Shown here: piece after piece, positions 11,046 through 22,989 of the stretch
How positions within the stretch are numbered: position 1 is the stretch's first letter
How the letters are laid out: each line of letters begins with the position of its first letter
Assembly: GCA_036346395.1 (NCBI GenBank)
Contig: CM070599.1
Span: 38,245,232 to 38,309,231 of the forward strand
Reading direction: 5' to 3'
DNA from: Hsuehochloa calcarea
Taxonomy: Eukaryota; Streptophyta; Magnoliopsida; Poales; Poaceae
DNA: 64,000 nucleotides
Translations under genes and position numbers: made by a program
The notes under the pieces: generated by a model
What the model was told of the DNA's origin: nothing
Database searches by the model: none
The model's input: the letters and a program-made list of their open reading frames with translations, nothing else

Positions 11046-11820
11046 ATGGCAGGAACTTGGGACGGGAGAATTGGTTCGATCTAGACGACTACTCCAACCT
11101 CGACATGGACGCCAGCATCCAGGCCATGCAGGGTGATTGGACGTCGTCCCCTTCTTCCTCTGCTGGTTCGCAGTCACTGACAACGCCGAAGTCGAGCAGA
11201 TGGATGAGGATGCACCACTGCAACAAGTGGAGCTTCTCGAAGGACAGGACATTTCGATCAGTTCGGAGTGTCCAATAACCTCTTCAAGCCCGGTCTTTTC
11301 GACCGGCAAAAAAGGTGATGAATTTTTAGCCCTACAATCCGAGAGTCAATACACTCTCGACACCATCATGTTTGATAGGTATTCACCCACGGCTTCTGGG
11401 AATTCCAGGAGCCAACCGACATCTGGTAACGGTGTCGATGAAACCCTCACCCGCCATGGGCCGAGTGGGGATGATAAAGCTCAGCATACGATTGGCAGTT
11501 CGCCGTATCAGGCTGAGTCTGCCACGAAGGCCTCAAGAGGTTCTCAACTCCGACCGGTCTCCGTCGTGGAAGTGTCTGGTAGAAGTATTGGGAAGCTCTC
11601 CACTGAGTACAGTGGAAACTCTTCGAAGGATCGATGCTGGAAACACGAAGTCAATGCGATCGAAATACTGATCGCAATGCCCTGTACGGTCCTGCACCCG
11701 CTACCTCACCACCATGTGTTGATGGAAATGGCGCAGGCAATCAAGCACCAGCTACCAGAGGCAACAGAGCTGATGGACGCCCATCAGTTAATTCGCCTGG
11801 TTCAGCCCCACCAAGGATAA
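11046..11820 (+). pseudogene. Leader ORF of gypsy element A (gag N-terminal extension)
   Basis: The ATG at 11046 starts MAGTWD, as in element B, but one base appears to be lost near 11060 and the frame then shifts (ENWFDLDDYSNLDMDA follows in another frame). A further frame (11137-11820) carries blocks shared with B: QMDEDAP, SESQYTLDTIM, DDKAQHTIG and ELMDAHQLI. No known domain is recognised. It is rich in Ser, Thr and Pro and precedes the gag capsid domain. It is probably the N-terminal part of gag or a separate leader protein. Confidence 0.6.
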
Positions 11821-12469
11821 TGAGTCAAGTACAGCCAGGCGCGAGGTTAAGAGAAGGTTCGGATATGCAAACGCCAACAACCTCGATGAATCCTCCGAGA
11901 CCATCTAGCGATGCATGAATCTGCGGCGCATTCGTGATATTTTAAATATACCGATCACGCTTTAGCGAAGCTCGGTTTTGTCCAATTGGTAGGACAGGTA
12001 TAGGAGATTCTCCAACAAATCGTACAACGTACGGAAGAATACCGAGAACGGAGGACACCGCAAAGTCAAAACCATGACTTCGTCCCAGCGTTCTTCCCTC
12101 GGCGGAGGGCAACATGCGTATGTTGGGAATCAATCAATACCGCAGCCTCCTCGAAGTTTTCAACCAATGAGTCATGAGGGAAGGAGATTGTTCCGAACAA
12201 ATACACCTTCCTCTCGTCGAGAGGGTCATTCGCTTGGTCCAAACGATCTTCGACGTCGTTTGAACCAGGCAGGTGATCAAGAGCATCATAACGCTCGCGA
12301 TCAGGTCGGGACGCCGGAGCCTCAGTTCTCTAATCTAAGGAACCGGTCCCCAACCGACCACAATCCGGCTCCTTTCCAAAGAAGGCGCCATGAATCAGTC
12401 ACAGGCTGTCGAGCCTTCTCTGCAGGGCTCCAGGCTGTGCGTTGGCCTAACCGGTTTTGACCGGCCAAC

Positions 12470-13384
12470 ATGGACAAGTTCAATGGGTCTCAGAACCCGT
12501 TAGAATTTCTCCAGATCTATACCACCGCCATCAGAGCGGCTGGTGGTGATGAAAACGTGATGGCCAATTACCTACCTACAGTGTTAGAAGGATCTGCCCG
12601 GTCATGGTTACTTAACCTGCCGGTCGGATCAATCAACACTTGGGAACAGCTCTGCGATCTCTTAATCATGAATTTTCAGGGTATGTATGACCGCCCAGGG
12701 AAGGAAAATGATCTACATCGAATCCGGCAGAACCCAAAAGAAACTCTCCGACAGTACATCAAGAGGTTCAGCCAGGTTCGTAATTCCATACCCGAGATTG
12801 CAGAATCTTCTGTAATTCAGGCTTTCAAGGCAGGATTGAGAAACCGGAGGTTCACGGAGGATATAGCTATGAATCCCCCACGAATAACCGCCGGACTATT
12901 CGATATGGCGGATAAATATGCAGCTGCTAGTGGGGCAGTCGAATGGAGCGAAGCTATAGATCGAAAAGACAAAACTGCTCAATCTAGTTTAGAAGAGCCT
13001 GGGAAGAAGAATAAGAAAGTTCTCAAGAAGAAAAAGCTTCGCAAGACGGATGGTAAGGAGGTCTTAGCGGTCCCGGAAAAGCTTACCAAAGGTAAGAGGG
13101 ACTATACCGGTCGAGGCAAAGCAAATATTCCGACCGATGGATATAAAAAAAGTAAGAAGTGGTGCCCGCTTCACCAACAGGCTGGGCACGATCTGCGCAC
13201 CTGCCGTGTCTGGCAAAACAAGTTGGAAGATTATTATGCAGGTAAAAGCCTGCTTCCCTCAATACATGAGTTGGGGGAAGCCAGCTCCAAAAAGGATAAA
13301 AATGGCGACGAGGAGATGGAATACCAAGAACCTCACCACACAGTCAACATGATCTTTGGAGGATCTTCATCGTACGACTCGTGA
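12470..13384 (+). CDS. gag: Gag capsid protein of gypsy element A
   Basis: This 304-residue open frame starts MDKFNGSQNPLEFL and matches the retrotransposon gag (capsid) domain: SWLLNLPVGSI, then TWEQLCDLLIMNFQ, then ETLRQYIKRFSQVRN. A Lys-rich segment (residues about 170-220) may bind nucleic acid. A zinc-finger-like CPLHQQAGHDLRTC lies near residues 231-244 in place of the classical CCHC. Gag forms the cytoplasmic virus-like particle. The frame may once have continued from the leader ORF upstream, since the region 12074-12460 is also open in another frame. Confidence 0.85.
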   Translation: MDKFNGSQNPLEFLQIYTTAIRAAGGDENVMANYLPTVLEGSARSWLLNLPVGSINTWEQLCDLLIMNFQGMYDRPGKENDLHRIRQNPKETLRQYIKRFSQVRNSIPEIAESSVIQAFKAGLRNRRFTEDIAMNPPRITAGLFDMADKYAAASGAVEWSEAIDRKDKTAQSSLEEPGKKNKKVLKKKKLRKTDGKEVLAVPEKLTKGKRDYTGRGKANIPTDGYKKSKKWCPLHQQAGHDLRTCRVWQNKLEDYYAGKSLLPSIHELGEASSKKDKNGDEEMEYQEPHHTVNMIFGGSSSYDS

Positions 13385-13399
13385 CGTCATCTGAAAGTC

Positions 13400-14134
13400 G
13401 TGGAGCGGGAGGTCAACCTAGCAGAATCTCCGATCAGCATCAAGCCTTCGAGGTGGTCGGACACCGTAATCTCCTTCGGCAAAGAAGACTGCTCCGTTTC
13501 GTCGACTCGGCCGGGTAGGTTCCCTATTATAGTTGAGCCTACCATTAATAATTGTAAGGTCAATAGTGTCTTGATAGATGGAGGTAGTTCTTTAAATATA
13601 TTATTCTCGGGGGCTTTAGAAGAAATGCAGGTTCCTAAGTCAAAGGTAAAGCCAGTAAAATATGCCTTCCCTGGTATAGTCCCTGGCTCTACCGCCAAAC
13701 CGATAGGACATGTGTCCTTACCGGTTACGTTCAGAAGTCCTGATAACTTCCGAACGGAAAAGATTTTGTTTGACGTGGTCGATTTTGAGACCGCCTATAA
13801 CGGGATCCTTGGTCGTCCGGCTCTAGCAAAGTTCCTGATAGCCACGCATTACGGTTATCAGAGTTTGAAGATGCCAGGACCAAAAGGTGTCATCATGGTT
13901 CGGGAAGATCAAAAGATGGCTTATGTCTGCGATCGAAAATCTTTCGAACTGGTCGATGAGCTTCCGACTAGAAATATTGACTCTTCTGCGATGCAGGTCA
14001 AGCACTCCAGACCAAAATTGACACCCAAACCCTTCGATCAGACAAAAGAGGTGCCACTCGACAAAGGCGTTTCTCCGAGAGACGCCAGGTTGGGAGACAT
14101 CGGCAGTCGGCCCGGGTTATCGATCGGAGAATGA
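13400..14134 (+). CDS. pol (PR): Aspartic protease region of gypsy element A
   Basis: This 244-residue frame contains VLIDGGSSLNILF near residue 57, the D-(S/T/G)-G catalytic motif of a retropepsin in the DGGSS form of Tat-like gypsy elements. GILGRPAL near residue 138 is the second conserved block. The frame begins 15 bases after gag stops, so gag and pol are now separated. It ends at a stop before RT begins near 14213. Confidence 0.85.
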   Translation: MEREVNLAESPISIKPSRWSDTVISFGKEDCSVSSTRPGRFPIIVEPTINNCKVNSVLIDGGSSLNILFSGALEEMQVPKSKVKPVKYAFPGIVPGSTAKPIGHVSLPVTFRSPDNFRTEKILFDVVDFETAYNGILGRPALAKFLIATHYGYQSLKMPGPKGVIMVREDQKMAYVCDRKSFELVDELPTRNIDSSAMQVKHSRPKLTPKPFDQTKEVPLDKGVSPRDARLGDIGSRPGLSIGE

Positions 14135-14212
14135 CTCAACCCTAAATAGGAAGAGTCGCTCGTCTCTTTCCTCCGAGCAAACCAGGATGTTTTCGCTTGG
14201 TAGGCGTCCGAC

Positions 14213-15546
14213 ATGCCCGGAGTCCCCAGGGAAGTGATCGAGCACATGCTAGCTCTCCAACCTGGCAAAAAGCCAGTCAAGCAGAAGCTAAGGCGTTTTG
14301 CACCTGACCGGAAGGAAGCAATCCAGTCGGAAATTAACAAGCTCCTCGAAGCTGGGTTTATTCGTGAAGTCCATCACCCTCAGTGGCTTGCCAATCCTAT
14401 AATGGTTAAAATGAATAATGAGAAATAGCGAATGTGTATTGATTTCACAGATCTTAATAAAGTTTGTCCGAAGGATGATTTTTCCCTTCCTCGCATTGAT
14501 CAGCTTGTAGACTCCACCTTCGGGTGCGAGTTACGAAGCTTTTTACATGCATATTCAGGGTACCACCAGATAAACATGAGTAAAAATGATGAGAAGAAAA
14601 CTTCCTTCATCACTCCATATGGCACTTACTGTTATGTTAAGATGCTCTTTGGTCTCAAGAATGCTGGTGCAACTTTTCAAAGGATAATGCAGAAAACTTT
14701 CAGCCCGCAGGTAGGTTAGAATTTACAAGCCTATGTAGATGACTTGGTTGTGAAAAGCATCAATGCAGGCGATCATATCCTCGACCTACAAGAAACTTTC
14801 AACAACTTGAGAAGACATAACCTCAAGTTGAATCCGGAGAAAAGTGTGTTCGGGGTTTCTGCTATAAAGCTTCTTGGTTTCCTAGTTTTGGCTAGAGGTA
14901 TCGAAATAAATCCGGCTAAGATAACAGCCATCAATCAGATGCGTCCCCTGACAACAAAGAAAGAAGTCCAAAAGCTAACCGGTTGTTTGACAGCTCTAAG
15001 TCGTTTCATAGCCAGGTTAGGCGAGAAGGGTTACCTTTCTTTAAACTTCTTCAGAAGCATGGGAGTTTTGAATGGACGAAAAAAAGCCAACGAAGCCTTT
15101 GAAAAACTCAAAGAGTACCTTGGAAGCCACCCGGTCTTAGTCTCTCCAAGACCGGAAGAAACAATGTTGATTTACATAGCTGCGACGCCACAGTCGTGAT
15201 GTGTAATCGTCGAGAGCGTGAAAACGTTCAATGACCAGTATATTACGTAAGCGAAGTCTTGCATGGACCAAAGGAAAGATATCCACAGGTACAAAAGTTG
15301 CTCTATGGTCTCCTTATGTCTTCAAGAAAACTAAGACATTACTTTCAAGCCCACAAAGTGGTCGTACCTACAGGATATCCCTTAGGTCAAGTCCTTGGAA
15401 ACAGGGAATCATCAGGACGAATAGCAAAATGGGCAGTTGAAATAGGGACGTTCGACCTCTATTTTATCTCACGAACAGCTATAAAGTCTTAGGCAATAGC
15501 AAAATTCATTACCAAATGGACAAACCCAGAACCTAAGCAAGAACTC
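14213..15546 (+). pseudogene. pol (RT): Reverse transcriptase of gypsy element A, with stops
   Basis: Consecutive frames give the RT blocks in order: QKLRRFAPDRKEAIQSEINKLL, GFIREVHHPQWLAN, then after a TAG (14426-14428) MCIDFTDLNKVCPKDDF-LPRIDQLVD, YSGYHQI, FGLKNAGATFQR, then after a TAG (14717-14719) the catalytic AYVDDLVVKS. A connection segment follows (KLLGFLVLARGIEINPAKI). The YVDD pair is intact, but two in-frame stops and a later frame change near 15200 inactivate it. The family has Q-RLMPFGLKNAGATYQR where this copy has drifted. Confidence 0.9.
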
Positions 15547-15567
15547 GAGTACGAGCACCACGACGAG

Positions 15568-15924
15568 TGGACAATATACTTTGACGGTTCATTAATGCTT
15601 AAAGGATCGGGGGCTGGAGTCGTCTTGATATCTCCTACTGGCGAACACATTAAGTTCGCCATCCAGTTTAACTTTCCTGCTACTAACAATGTAGCGGAAT
15701 ATGAAGGTTTGCTGGCTGGACTTCGAGCAGCTCATTCGCTCAAAATTCGCAGATTACTAGTGAAAGACGATTCTCAACTAGTAGCGAATCAAGTAGGGAA
15801 AGAGTATCAATGCTCAAGTATCAAGATGTCGTCTTATCTGGCGGAAGTACAAAAACTCAAAAGGCACTTCTTCGGTTTTCAGATCCAACATATTCCTAGA
15901 AAGAAAAACTTTCTAGCAGATTAG
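15568..15924 (+). pseudogene. pol (RH): RNase H domain of gypsy element A
   Basis: The frame reads WTIYFDGS (first catalytic Asp), then GAGVVLISPTG, NNVAEYEGLLAGLRAA (catalytic Glu), and VKDDSQLVANQV, where the family has the third catalytic Asp in GDSQL. It ends FLAD at a stop (15922-15924). It is recognisable and nearly full length but downstream of the RT frame breaks. Confidence 0.85.
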
Positions 15925-16232
15925 TTGGCACGGATGGCCTGCACAAGGTCAACTGTCCCACCGGGAGTTTTTCTTGAGCAACTCGTTCATCCTCGGTGGT
16001 CAAGCTTTCTGAGAACATCAATGGTTCACATTAGGTCAATCCAATTGATTCTGATCACATGGATGCTCCACAGATCGGTGACGATCATGGTAGAGATTGG
16101 ATGACATCGATCTACAATTATCTTCAGCATGAACTAATTCCAGAAGATGATGTAGAGGCTGATCGTATAGCACGAAAAGCCAAATTATACACTCTAATCG
16201 AATGTACAATGTATAAACGATGATCTCATGGA

Positions 16233-16458
16233 GTGTTGATGAGATGCATATCTCGCTCGGATGGTATTAAGTTGCTAACCGAAATTCATGGAGGAGTCTG
16301 TGGAGCACATCATTCCTATAGAACACTGGTCGATAAAGCCTTCAGGCAAGGATACTATTGGCAAACTACCCTTCATGATGCAAAAGAGCTCGTGACGAAG
16401 TGTGTACAATGTAAGTTTCATAGCCGACAAGTACATCAGCCGTCGCAAGCTCTGCAAA
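16233..16458 (+). pseudogene. pol (INT): Integrase zinc-binding domain, truncated (element A)
   Basis: The translation shows EIHGGVCGAHHSYRTL, then GYYWQTTLHDAKELVTKCVQCK. This is the HHCC zinc-binding domain of integrase, with His pair and Cys pair visible. The catalytic DDE core that should follow is missing. The sequence instead runs straight into the last ~50 bases of the LTR at about 16459. Confidence 0.85.
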
Positions 16459-16510
16459 TAATTGCTCTTTCATTCATATATTCATAAGATCGGCGATTTG
16501 ATCATCGACA
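16459..16510 (+). repeat. 3' LTR remnant of element A
   Basis: These ~52 bases (ctttcattcatatattcata, then agatcggcgatttgatcatc and gaca) match the end of the 5' LTR (about 10903-10954) with one clear substitution. They end at the TSD gttag. Confidence 0.9.
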
Positions 16511-16515
16511 GTTAG

Positions 16516-16899
16516 CTTCGTTGCAACTTCGTGTATTGGCTTGAATCGATTAAACCAACCATAATACCGCTTCAAAATCCCAACTTTACCAAATATTTTA
16601 ATCTTATTTGCAATTTCAGATTGCTTATTATCTTATTTTTGCGTGTTCTTCGATTGCATGCAGGAATAGACCTTCGTGGTTAGGTCGATCGTGCTTCTAG
16701 TAAGGTCGATAACGATCTCGGGGTTGGTTCATCAATTGTCGGGCATATTGGTCATGTGTGTTTGGTAGCCGAATTGTGAGAGTTGTCTCCACCAAAATCA
16801 AGTTATCCTTCTCACCGAAAGATCGGGACAACCCCTTGTCGCATCAAGGGGTCTTAGATCAGAGTGGTCGAAGTTTTAGACTAGGGGTGTGAGACCAAG
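16516..16899. other. Non-coding spacer with a repeated motif
   Basis: No gene is recognised. The last part has a motif gtcttagatcagagtggtcg-aag that recurs on the other side of the solo LTR. Confidence 0.45.
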
Positions 16900-19110
16900 T
16901 GTAACACCCTAGCTTTCAGGAGCCAAGATATTACCTAAAAAAACCTATACTACCAAACAACAAACGAAACAATTTCAAGCATTCTACAATAAAATGACAA
17001 CTAAGTTCTGCTCGAGAGGAATATGGTATATTAACAAGCCTAATTTCAGCAATGCATAAATATTTCGAACATGATGTTCCATACCGAATAAAATTAGTAG
17101 TTCCAAAACTAGAGAGCTCGAATCCATAAACTAGACATTACGATAGCTATCAACAACCATCAAATGTGTTACTTATTATTACATTCCAACATTGTAAATG
17201 CAAAATGGTAAATGATGGTTATCACAACGGGTGCGTGCAACTGTGTGTATACTCCCTCCCACAAAAGACGTCATCAAGGTTCACCTAAAACAAGAAACAT
17301 AGCAAGGGTGAGTCCAAGACTCAGCAAGTACAAAAGATTATTTTGGACATAACAAGTACAAGACATCACGAGCGTAGTAATCCATCACATGAATTAGAAA
17401 TAACACATGAACGAATGAAAATGCATGCCTTCACTTCTGCTCTTACCGGTATAGCTAGTGAACACCCGTCGGTGTTCACTTATGCCCGCATTCTACAAAA
17501 CGCGGGGATCCAAAGCCGTTTTGAGAATATTTCAAAACGAGTATCCAAATTGCCAACATTGGAATGGTGGTTCTTATGTGCCCATATTGTAATGATGGGA
17601 CTTCACTACCCACTCCCGTGGGTGTCGCAAGAACAATACTTGCATGCATGGATGAACAAGATGAATAATGAAATAACAGCAAATGAACCATAGCAATCCG
17701 ATACCACCATGAACAAGTACATATCACTAGTATTCGTCATATAATCACCAAACAATGAAAAAGACACATATCAATCTCAAATGTACGGTTGTAACCTTTC
17801 TCCGCTATGACGCGTGAGGAGGCACGGATAGCGCTAACAATAAATACGCTGAGGAAAAAAGACTCCGTTTACACCCCTTAACCCAACTCCTCAGGACCTA
17901 GGGCTCGAATGAAGATTCTACTCACTACTCCCGACAGTCTAGCAGAAATTTCCATAGGATAGCAGCGCTAAAAATATCATATATTTTACTACGAAACTCG
18001 GAACAGGTGTTCTTAGACTCTCTGGAATCACGACAAAACCTTCTACGATAATCTAGTTGGTCAAGACCCCTGATTCGGCATCTTAATAATTCTTATGTTC
18101 AGGTGAAGTTTCTATCTCTGCAATCTGGCAATCAGTGGAACAGCGGTGGTAAAAATTCCATAAATTTTGATTGCCACATCTAAACATTGTGTTATTTACC
18201 AAATTTGAAATCTTACTGAATTACCTACAAACTTCGTGTTGGGTGACCTTTCAGATTCGGTTTCAAAAGTATTCATATTGGCTAGACAAGAAAACTGCCA
18301 ATTCTCGTCGGCTCTCCTGGACAATCGTAGTAAAACTACCATAACTCCTAAACCGTAACTCCAAATCAGGTGATCTTGGTGCCTAAAGAAAGCTAAGGAC
18401 GAGACCTACAACTTTCTAAGAGACGGTTTGGTCCAAAACATAAGCAATCTACCTAAAACCGATGAGCAACAGTACTGAACCAATCCGATCTGCCACTGAC
18501 AGCCCCAACGTGAATTAAAAATACTACCAATCTATCGGGGATCGAAGTTACCCTTGATGAACAGCTAGAGAATGACGTCTCACTGCGTGCAGGTGTTCTT
18601 CTCCTCCCCTTTCCTCCTCTTCTTCCTTCTTTCTCCCCTTCTTCTTCTCTTTTTCTTGTCCCTTCTCGTTGACCAGCTCTCCAACGGTCACCTCCTCACC
18701 TTCCTTCCAATGGGCAGCAGCACGGGCTTCGCCGGGGAGGATGGAGGCGCTGCTGGGATGATGGAGGTGCAGGGGGAGGCGCAAGGGAGGGGGTGGTGGC
18801 GGCTAGGGGGGAAAGGGGGAAAGTGGGGCGGCTAGGGTTTGGGGCGCCCCCTCTTGGCCGGCCCCCCTAGGCCGGCCTCCCCTCTTGGGCCTCCTGGGCC
18901 GCGACCTGCAGCCCAGGTTGGCGAAAATTTATAGATTTTTCCCTTTTTTCTGAAAGTTCCACTCTTTTACTTTGGTTTTCTCCTCCCGGCTTCTTTTCTA
19001 ATTACCCGATTAAGTTTCGGAGTATTACACCAAGCTGGTCAAGGTCTTAGACCAGTGCGGTCGAAGGTATAAACCAGCGTGGCCGAAGCTTTAGACTAGT
19101 CTGAAATATT
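16840..19110. repeat. Short tandem motif array split by the solo LTR
   Basis: Units of about 22-30 bases of the form ggtc-aag-tcttagaccag are repeated at 16848-16895 and 19035-19107 (for example gtcaaggtcttagaccag, gtcgaaggtataaaccag, gccgaagctttagactag). The two parts join when the LTR at 16900-19029 is removed. Confidence 0.65.
16900..19029 (-). mobile_element. Solo LTR (gypsy-type), 2,130 bp
   Basis: The segment begins tgtaacaccc and ends gtattaca. It is flanked by the 5-bp duplication ccaag at 16895-16899 and 19030-19034. There is no gag or pol inside. Layout similarities with the LTR at 19508 (an agactcagcaagtac-like block near 17320, a GC-rich block near the right side) suggest the same minus orientation. 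The pyrimidine-rich block at 18600-18680 and the purine-rich block after 18730 give long but domain-free ORFs. Confidence 0.85.
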
Positions 19111-19507
19111 ACACAATTAAGTCCACTGCACGAGGAGCCTTTAAAATAAAATTCATAATTCTTGGAGCTTATTTTCTACATTTATTGATTCGTATGAACA
19201 TGAAACTTATACGAAATAGCGATAAAAGTTCATAATGAATAAAATTATTGAAAATTTACACAAGTAAGTACACGGTGTTAGGAGGCCCCCAAAAAAATTT
19301 CATAATTTTTTGAACTTATTTGCTATATTTCAAAATTCCTCCAAATTTCAGACCCTAACTAATTTACTAACTAACCTAACTAATTACCTAACTAACCTAA
19401 CCACTAATTACCCTAATTGGCTGGCGTATGGCCACCGTGCGCCTGCTGAGGTGGCGAGCTGCGGCTGAGAGCTAGCACGCGTCAGCGGGGCCGGCGTTGG
19501 CACAAGG
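19111..19507. other. AT-rich spacer with dispersed repeat
   Basis: A segment at 19110-19345 (acacaagtaagtacacggtg, then ataattttttgaacttattt) resembles units in the large inverted repeat at about 54000-54240 and 55740-55990. The remainder (ctaactaacctaacta near 19360-19410) is a short degenerate repeat. The segment ends in the TSD caagg. Confidence 0.6.
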
Positions 19508-22500
19508 TGTCAGGACCCCGGGTATGCAACCCCGAGACCCTATGTGTATTCCAAACTAGTTCTAAATCAGTAGCTAGCTCACACAGTTGCAGCAATGATG
19601 TTATCAAATCCATGCAACAAAGAAGCTAATGAAGTAGACAAAGTAATATTAATTAGCAGCAATAGGGCCTTGTAGTCAAGTCTTACAGAGGTTGCCACGC
19701 AATGCTTAACAACAGAAGATAATAAGGCAGTGGAAACCAAAATAGCTCGTGGAGGCCATTCGACATGCCCACAGGCAATCGAGTGGAGGACGCACCCTAG
19801 TTCGCATAGTCTTTAAAGTAGTCTTCCTTGTAGAACTCGGTGTTCCCTGGTTCTTCTGCGGGGAGTGATCAACAAGTGACGTATAACCGTGAGTACATAA
19901 AGTACTCAGCAAATCGTAGTGAAATGTATGCGAATAGTATTCATGCAAGGCTTGAACAAGGATAGATTTATGTTTAATTTGCAGAAAGCAGTATTAACAT
20001 TAGATAGATTAAGTAGATTGTAAAGCATTGTTTAAAAGATTAATATATAAGTAATCAGGTTCTTGAAAACAACTAGTGAACACTCCGTTCACTTTCCAAC
20101 CATTCCAACCAAGCCATTCCAATATTTTTTTTAATGAAAATCCACCCCTCGTGTGAAGTCACCAGGCATTGTCCATAACTGGGCACACGGCTATTCGAAT
20201 AGTTTTTATTACTCTGCAGAGGTTGTACAGCTTGACCCACAAGGCACGACTTCTTTAGTTTGTTTGGCATCCGTCGATACCACCGCTCACTACCTTAGTT
20301 AAGCAGTCTAAAGCACGTGATAAGGCATTTACAAAGCTCTGTTTTTACTCGGTTCTGCTCGCTAAGCATTCGCCTTCCTAGCCCCCTCTTGCGCCGCTCA
20401 TCAACCAAAACAGAACCGACTCAAAATATTACTAATTATTCAGACAGGTCCACCCCATAATGAACTTGTGGTTGCATGGTATGGCCCATATCAATAGCTT
20501 ACAAGGTTAAGTCCTTAAAGACTACTCAGGTCAGGCAACTACATCCCAAAGTGCTTCCTACACCCCCTTTACCGCACGATCACTCGCTCGAGTATAAATC
20601 ATTTTTTGTTCAACCCGACCAAGTGGCAACCCTTTCCATGGTACAACATCTTTTAACAATAGTGGCCACGCCACAATTCCATCTTTCATTAAGTCAAGGT
20701 TAAACATTTAAGCATGTGATCATGCATTCCACGCGACTAAGCAAGGCTAAGCATAATACACACCTATGTTGGTATTACAACAATGTCCAACTAAGATTAC
20801 CCCATCATATGGTCTCCAAGGATTTATGTCGTTCAAGGGAACATGTCAATAGCAATTATCCAAGGTGGCGTAATGACAAATGTGTATTTAACTATTCCCG
20901 AAAGCATTTTTATACAACTAGCCATGCATGTTGATATAAACAATATAATTTTATAAAATAGGCACAGCATGATCAAAGTTCTACAGATTACCTTCGTTGA
21001 AGAGTTGAGATGCTTCGGTCGACGAGTGCAAGATTTCTTCCGAAACTCTAGAATCTATACGTGCGGAAAGAATCAAATAAATAAAATAGTAAAAAATAAA
21101 ATCCAAAAATTACCAAATTAGAACAAAATGAAAGGTACTGAATTTAGATGAATATAGAAATTGGAATCACTCAAATCGGAGTTCAGATGAAGAATATATG
21201 GCCTTTGGAAGTTTGAAAACACATAAAATGAAGAAAATCGGGATTTTTGGAATTTCTTGATTAATTTTTCTAAAGAAAAATTGGTTTATTGCGTCATATT
21301 GACGTCAGCCCTGGGATTTTAATTTTAGTCGAATTACTTTTCAAGGGGAAAAGGATGAAAATGCCACGTGAACAAAGGGAGCGACGTGGCGCTGAGGTGG
21401 CGCTGACAGAGCGCCACATGGGGCTACCACGTCGGTGATGAAGCGACGACGTGCACGGACCGAGGGTCACCGGTGAACGGCGGCGAACCAGCCGGCGGTG
21501 AGGACACTAACGCGAAGAGGGGGTAACGGGGAGCTTGATGCTCACGGTCTTGACGACACGGCGTCAAGGGAAGGCCGGCGATGAGCGGGGAAAAGCGGTG
21601 GCGACGGCGGCCGAAGGTGGCGGTGGCAGTCCGGTGGGCTTCCGACGATGACGAGGCGCGCACAGGGACGGCGACAAGCTTGCGATGCCAGAGGTGGAGA
21701 CCAAGAGGCTGGAGGAGGCTCATCGGTGGCGTTAGATGCGACGACGAGGATCTCGGCCGGCGATGGGATTTCGCAAAATATGGCCGTGCTAGAGCGAGGG
21801 AGAGAGGGGGAGTCGGAGGGAAAGAGAGAGGAGCTCACGGGCTTCCCGGTGCTCACTTTTATAGGGCGCGGGGAGGGCCGGAGGACGAGATGGGCAGCAG
21901 CGATTTTTGCGGAGCTCGAGACCGGCGTGGCACGGGGGTGGGAGTGGGTGGCGGCAGCGGGCGCGGCGGAAGTCTGCTCATTGAATGCGCACGTCGGGGT
22001 GACAACGACGCGAGGGACGGGAGCAAGTGAGCCGGTGAAAAACGCGGCGCGGGCGTTGATGCCACGCGCGCTCGGTATGGGCTGGTGGAGGAAGATGACC
22101 AGGAGGGAGAGGGCGTCTGAAAGGAGGAACGGGGTCGGCGGGATTCGAGGGCATCGATGCGTGCGTCAACGTGGAGACATGGCGAGAAAACCGGTATTGG
22201 ACGGGGTGGTGTCAGCGGGCGAGGATGCGGTCGATGGGCGAGTGTCGAACATCGGCGAGGAAGACAAAGAACATCGCGGTTCTTGACAGAGGAGGGCCTA
22301 ACCGTGGGAATTCGGCCCGGTGAGATCATGGATATCGGCGATCTCGGGATGATGAGAGCAACCGGTTTGCAAACTGGCCGGCGAAGAGGTCGTTCGATTT
22401 CGATCGGACGGTCCCATAATTTTGGAGCTCCGGTCAAAAGAGAATTTCGGAAGGTTTGAACGCGGAGATGGGCAAATGATTGGAGGTGAGCCAAGTGTTG

Positions 22501-22731
22501 CATTAAGTTGGTTTCAAAGTGTGTTTTATATGAGATGGCGCGACGTCAGCGGTGAGTGGATCGGGACTACGCTTGGAGAGCCGAGGTCGAACGATCGAGG
22601 ATCTGGGTGAGGTTGTGTGACTCAAGCAATGGGATTCGGACACAAGAGAGGCTTACACGTGGTGAAGCGGCGATCGCTTCAAGTTTGTGTGTGTGGGTCC
22701 CATGTGTAAGAGAGGGAAACCCTAGCTCTAG

Positions 22732-22739
22732 TATAAATA
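22732..22739 (+). promoter_or_regulatory. TATA box of the nested copia 5' LTR
   Basis: tataaata follows aaaccctagctctag. The solo LTR of the same family has the same box in the same context (5246-5253). Confidence 0.65.
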
Positions 22740-22989
22740 GGAAGGGAGAGGTGGAAAAGAAAGGCAAGCATTCATTTAGCCCCTTCTTCCTTTTTCTAGG
22801 GTTTGGAGGAGAGGAGAGGAGGCGAGAGGCTTTGTAAGCATCTATTGTGAATGAACAATCTTGTGATGCTTAATTGAAAGATCATTTGCTCCCTTTGTGT
22901 TCTTCTCTCTTTTGGAGAAGAGAATAGGAACTTCTTTGGCCGAGAATTCGCCCATGAATAGTGATGAGGATTTTAAATGATTTTGAATA

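Larger units (their letters stand above)
10259..16510 (+). mobile_element. Ty3-gypsy retrotransposon A (Tat-like, 3'-deleted)
   Basis: The element is flanked by the direct repeat gttag (10254-10258 and 16511-16515). It starts tgacgagg and ends gtcgaca. Inside lie a 5' LTR, a tRNA-Asp-like primer site, a leader ORF, gag, protease, RT, RNase H and the start of integrase, in the gypsy order. The rest of integrase and most of the 3' LTR are missing, although the outermost end and the TSD are kept. Several in-frame stops mean it cannot make a full polyprotein. A related element, B, lies at 32821 to about 39610. Confidence 0.9.

Noticed and set aside
21424..22503. Several frames of 100-214 residues on both strands
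   Set aside because: They are in the GC-rich block of the LTR at 19508, with no conserved motif; open frames are expected by chance in such composition.
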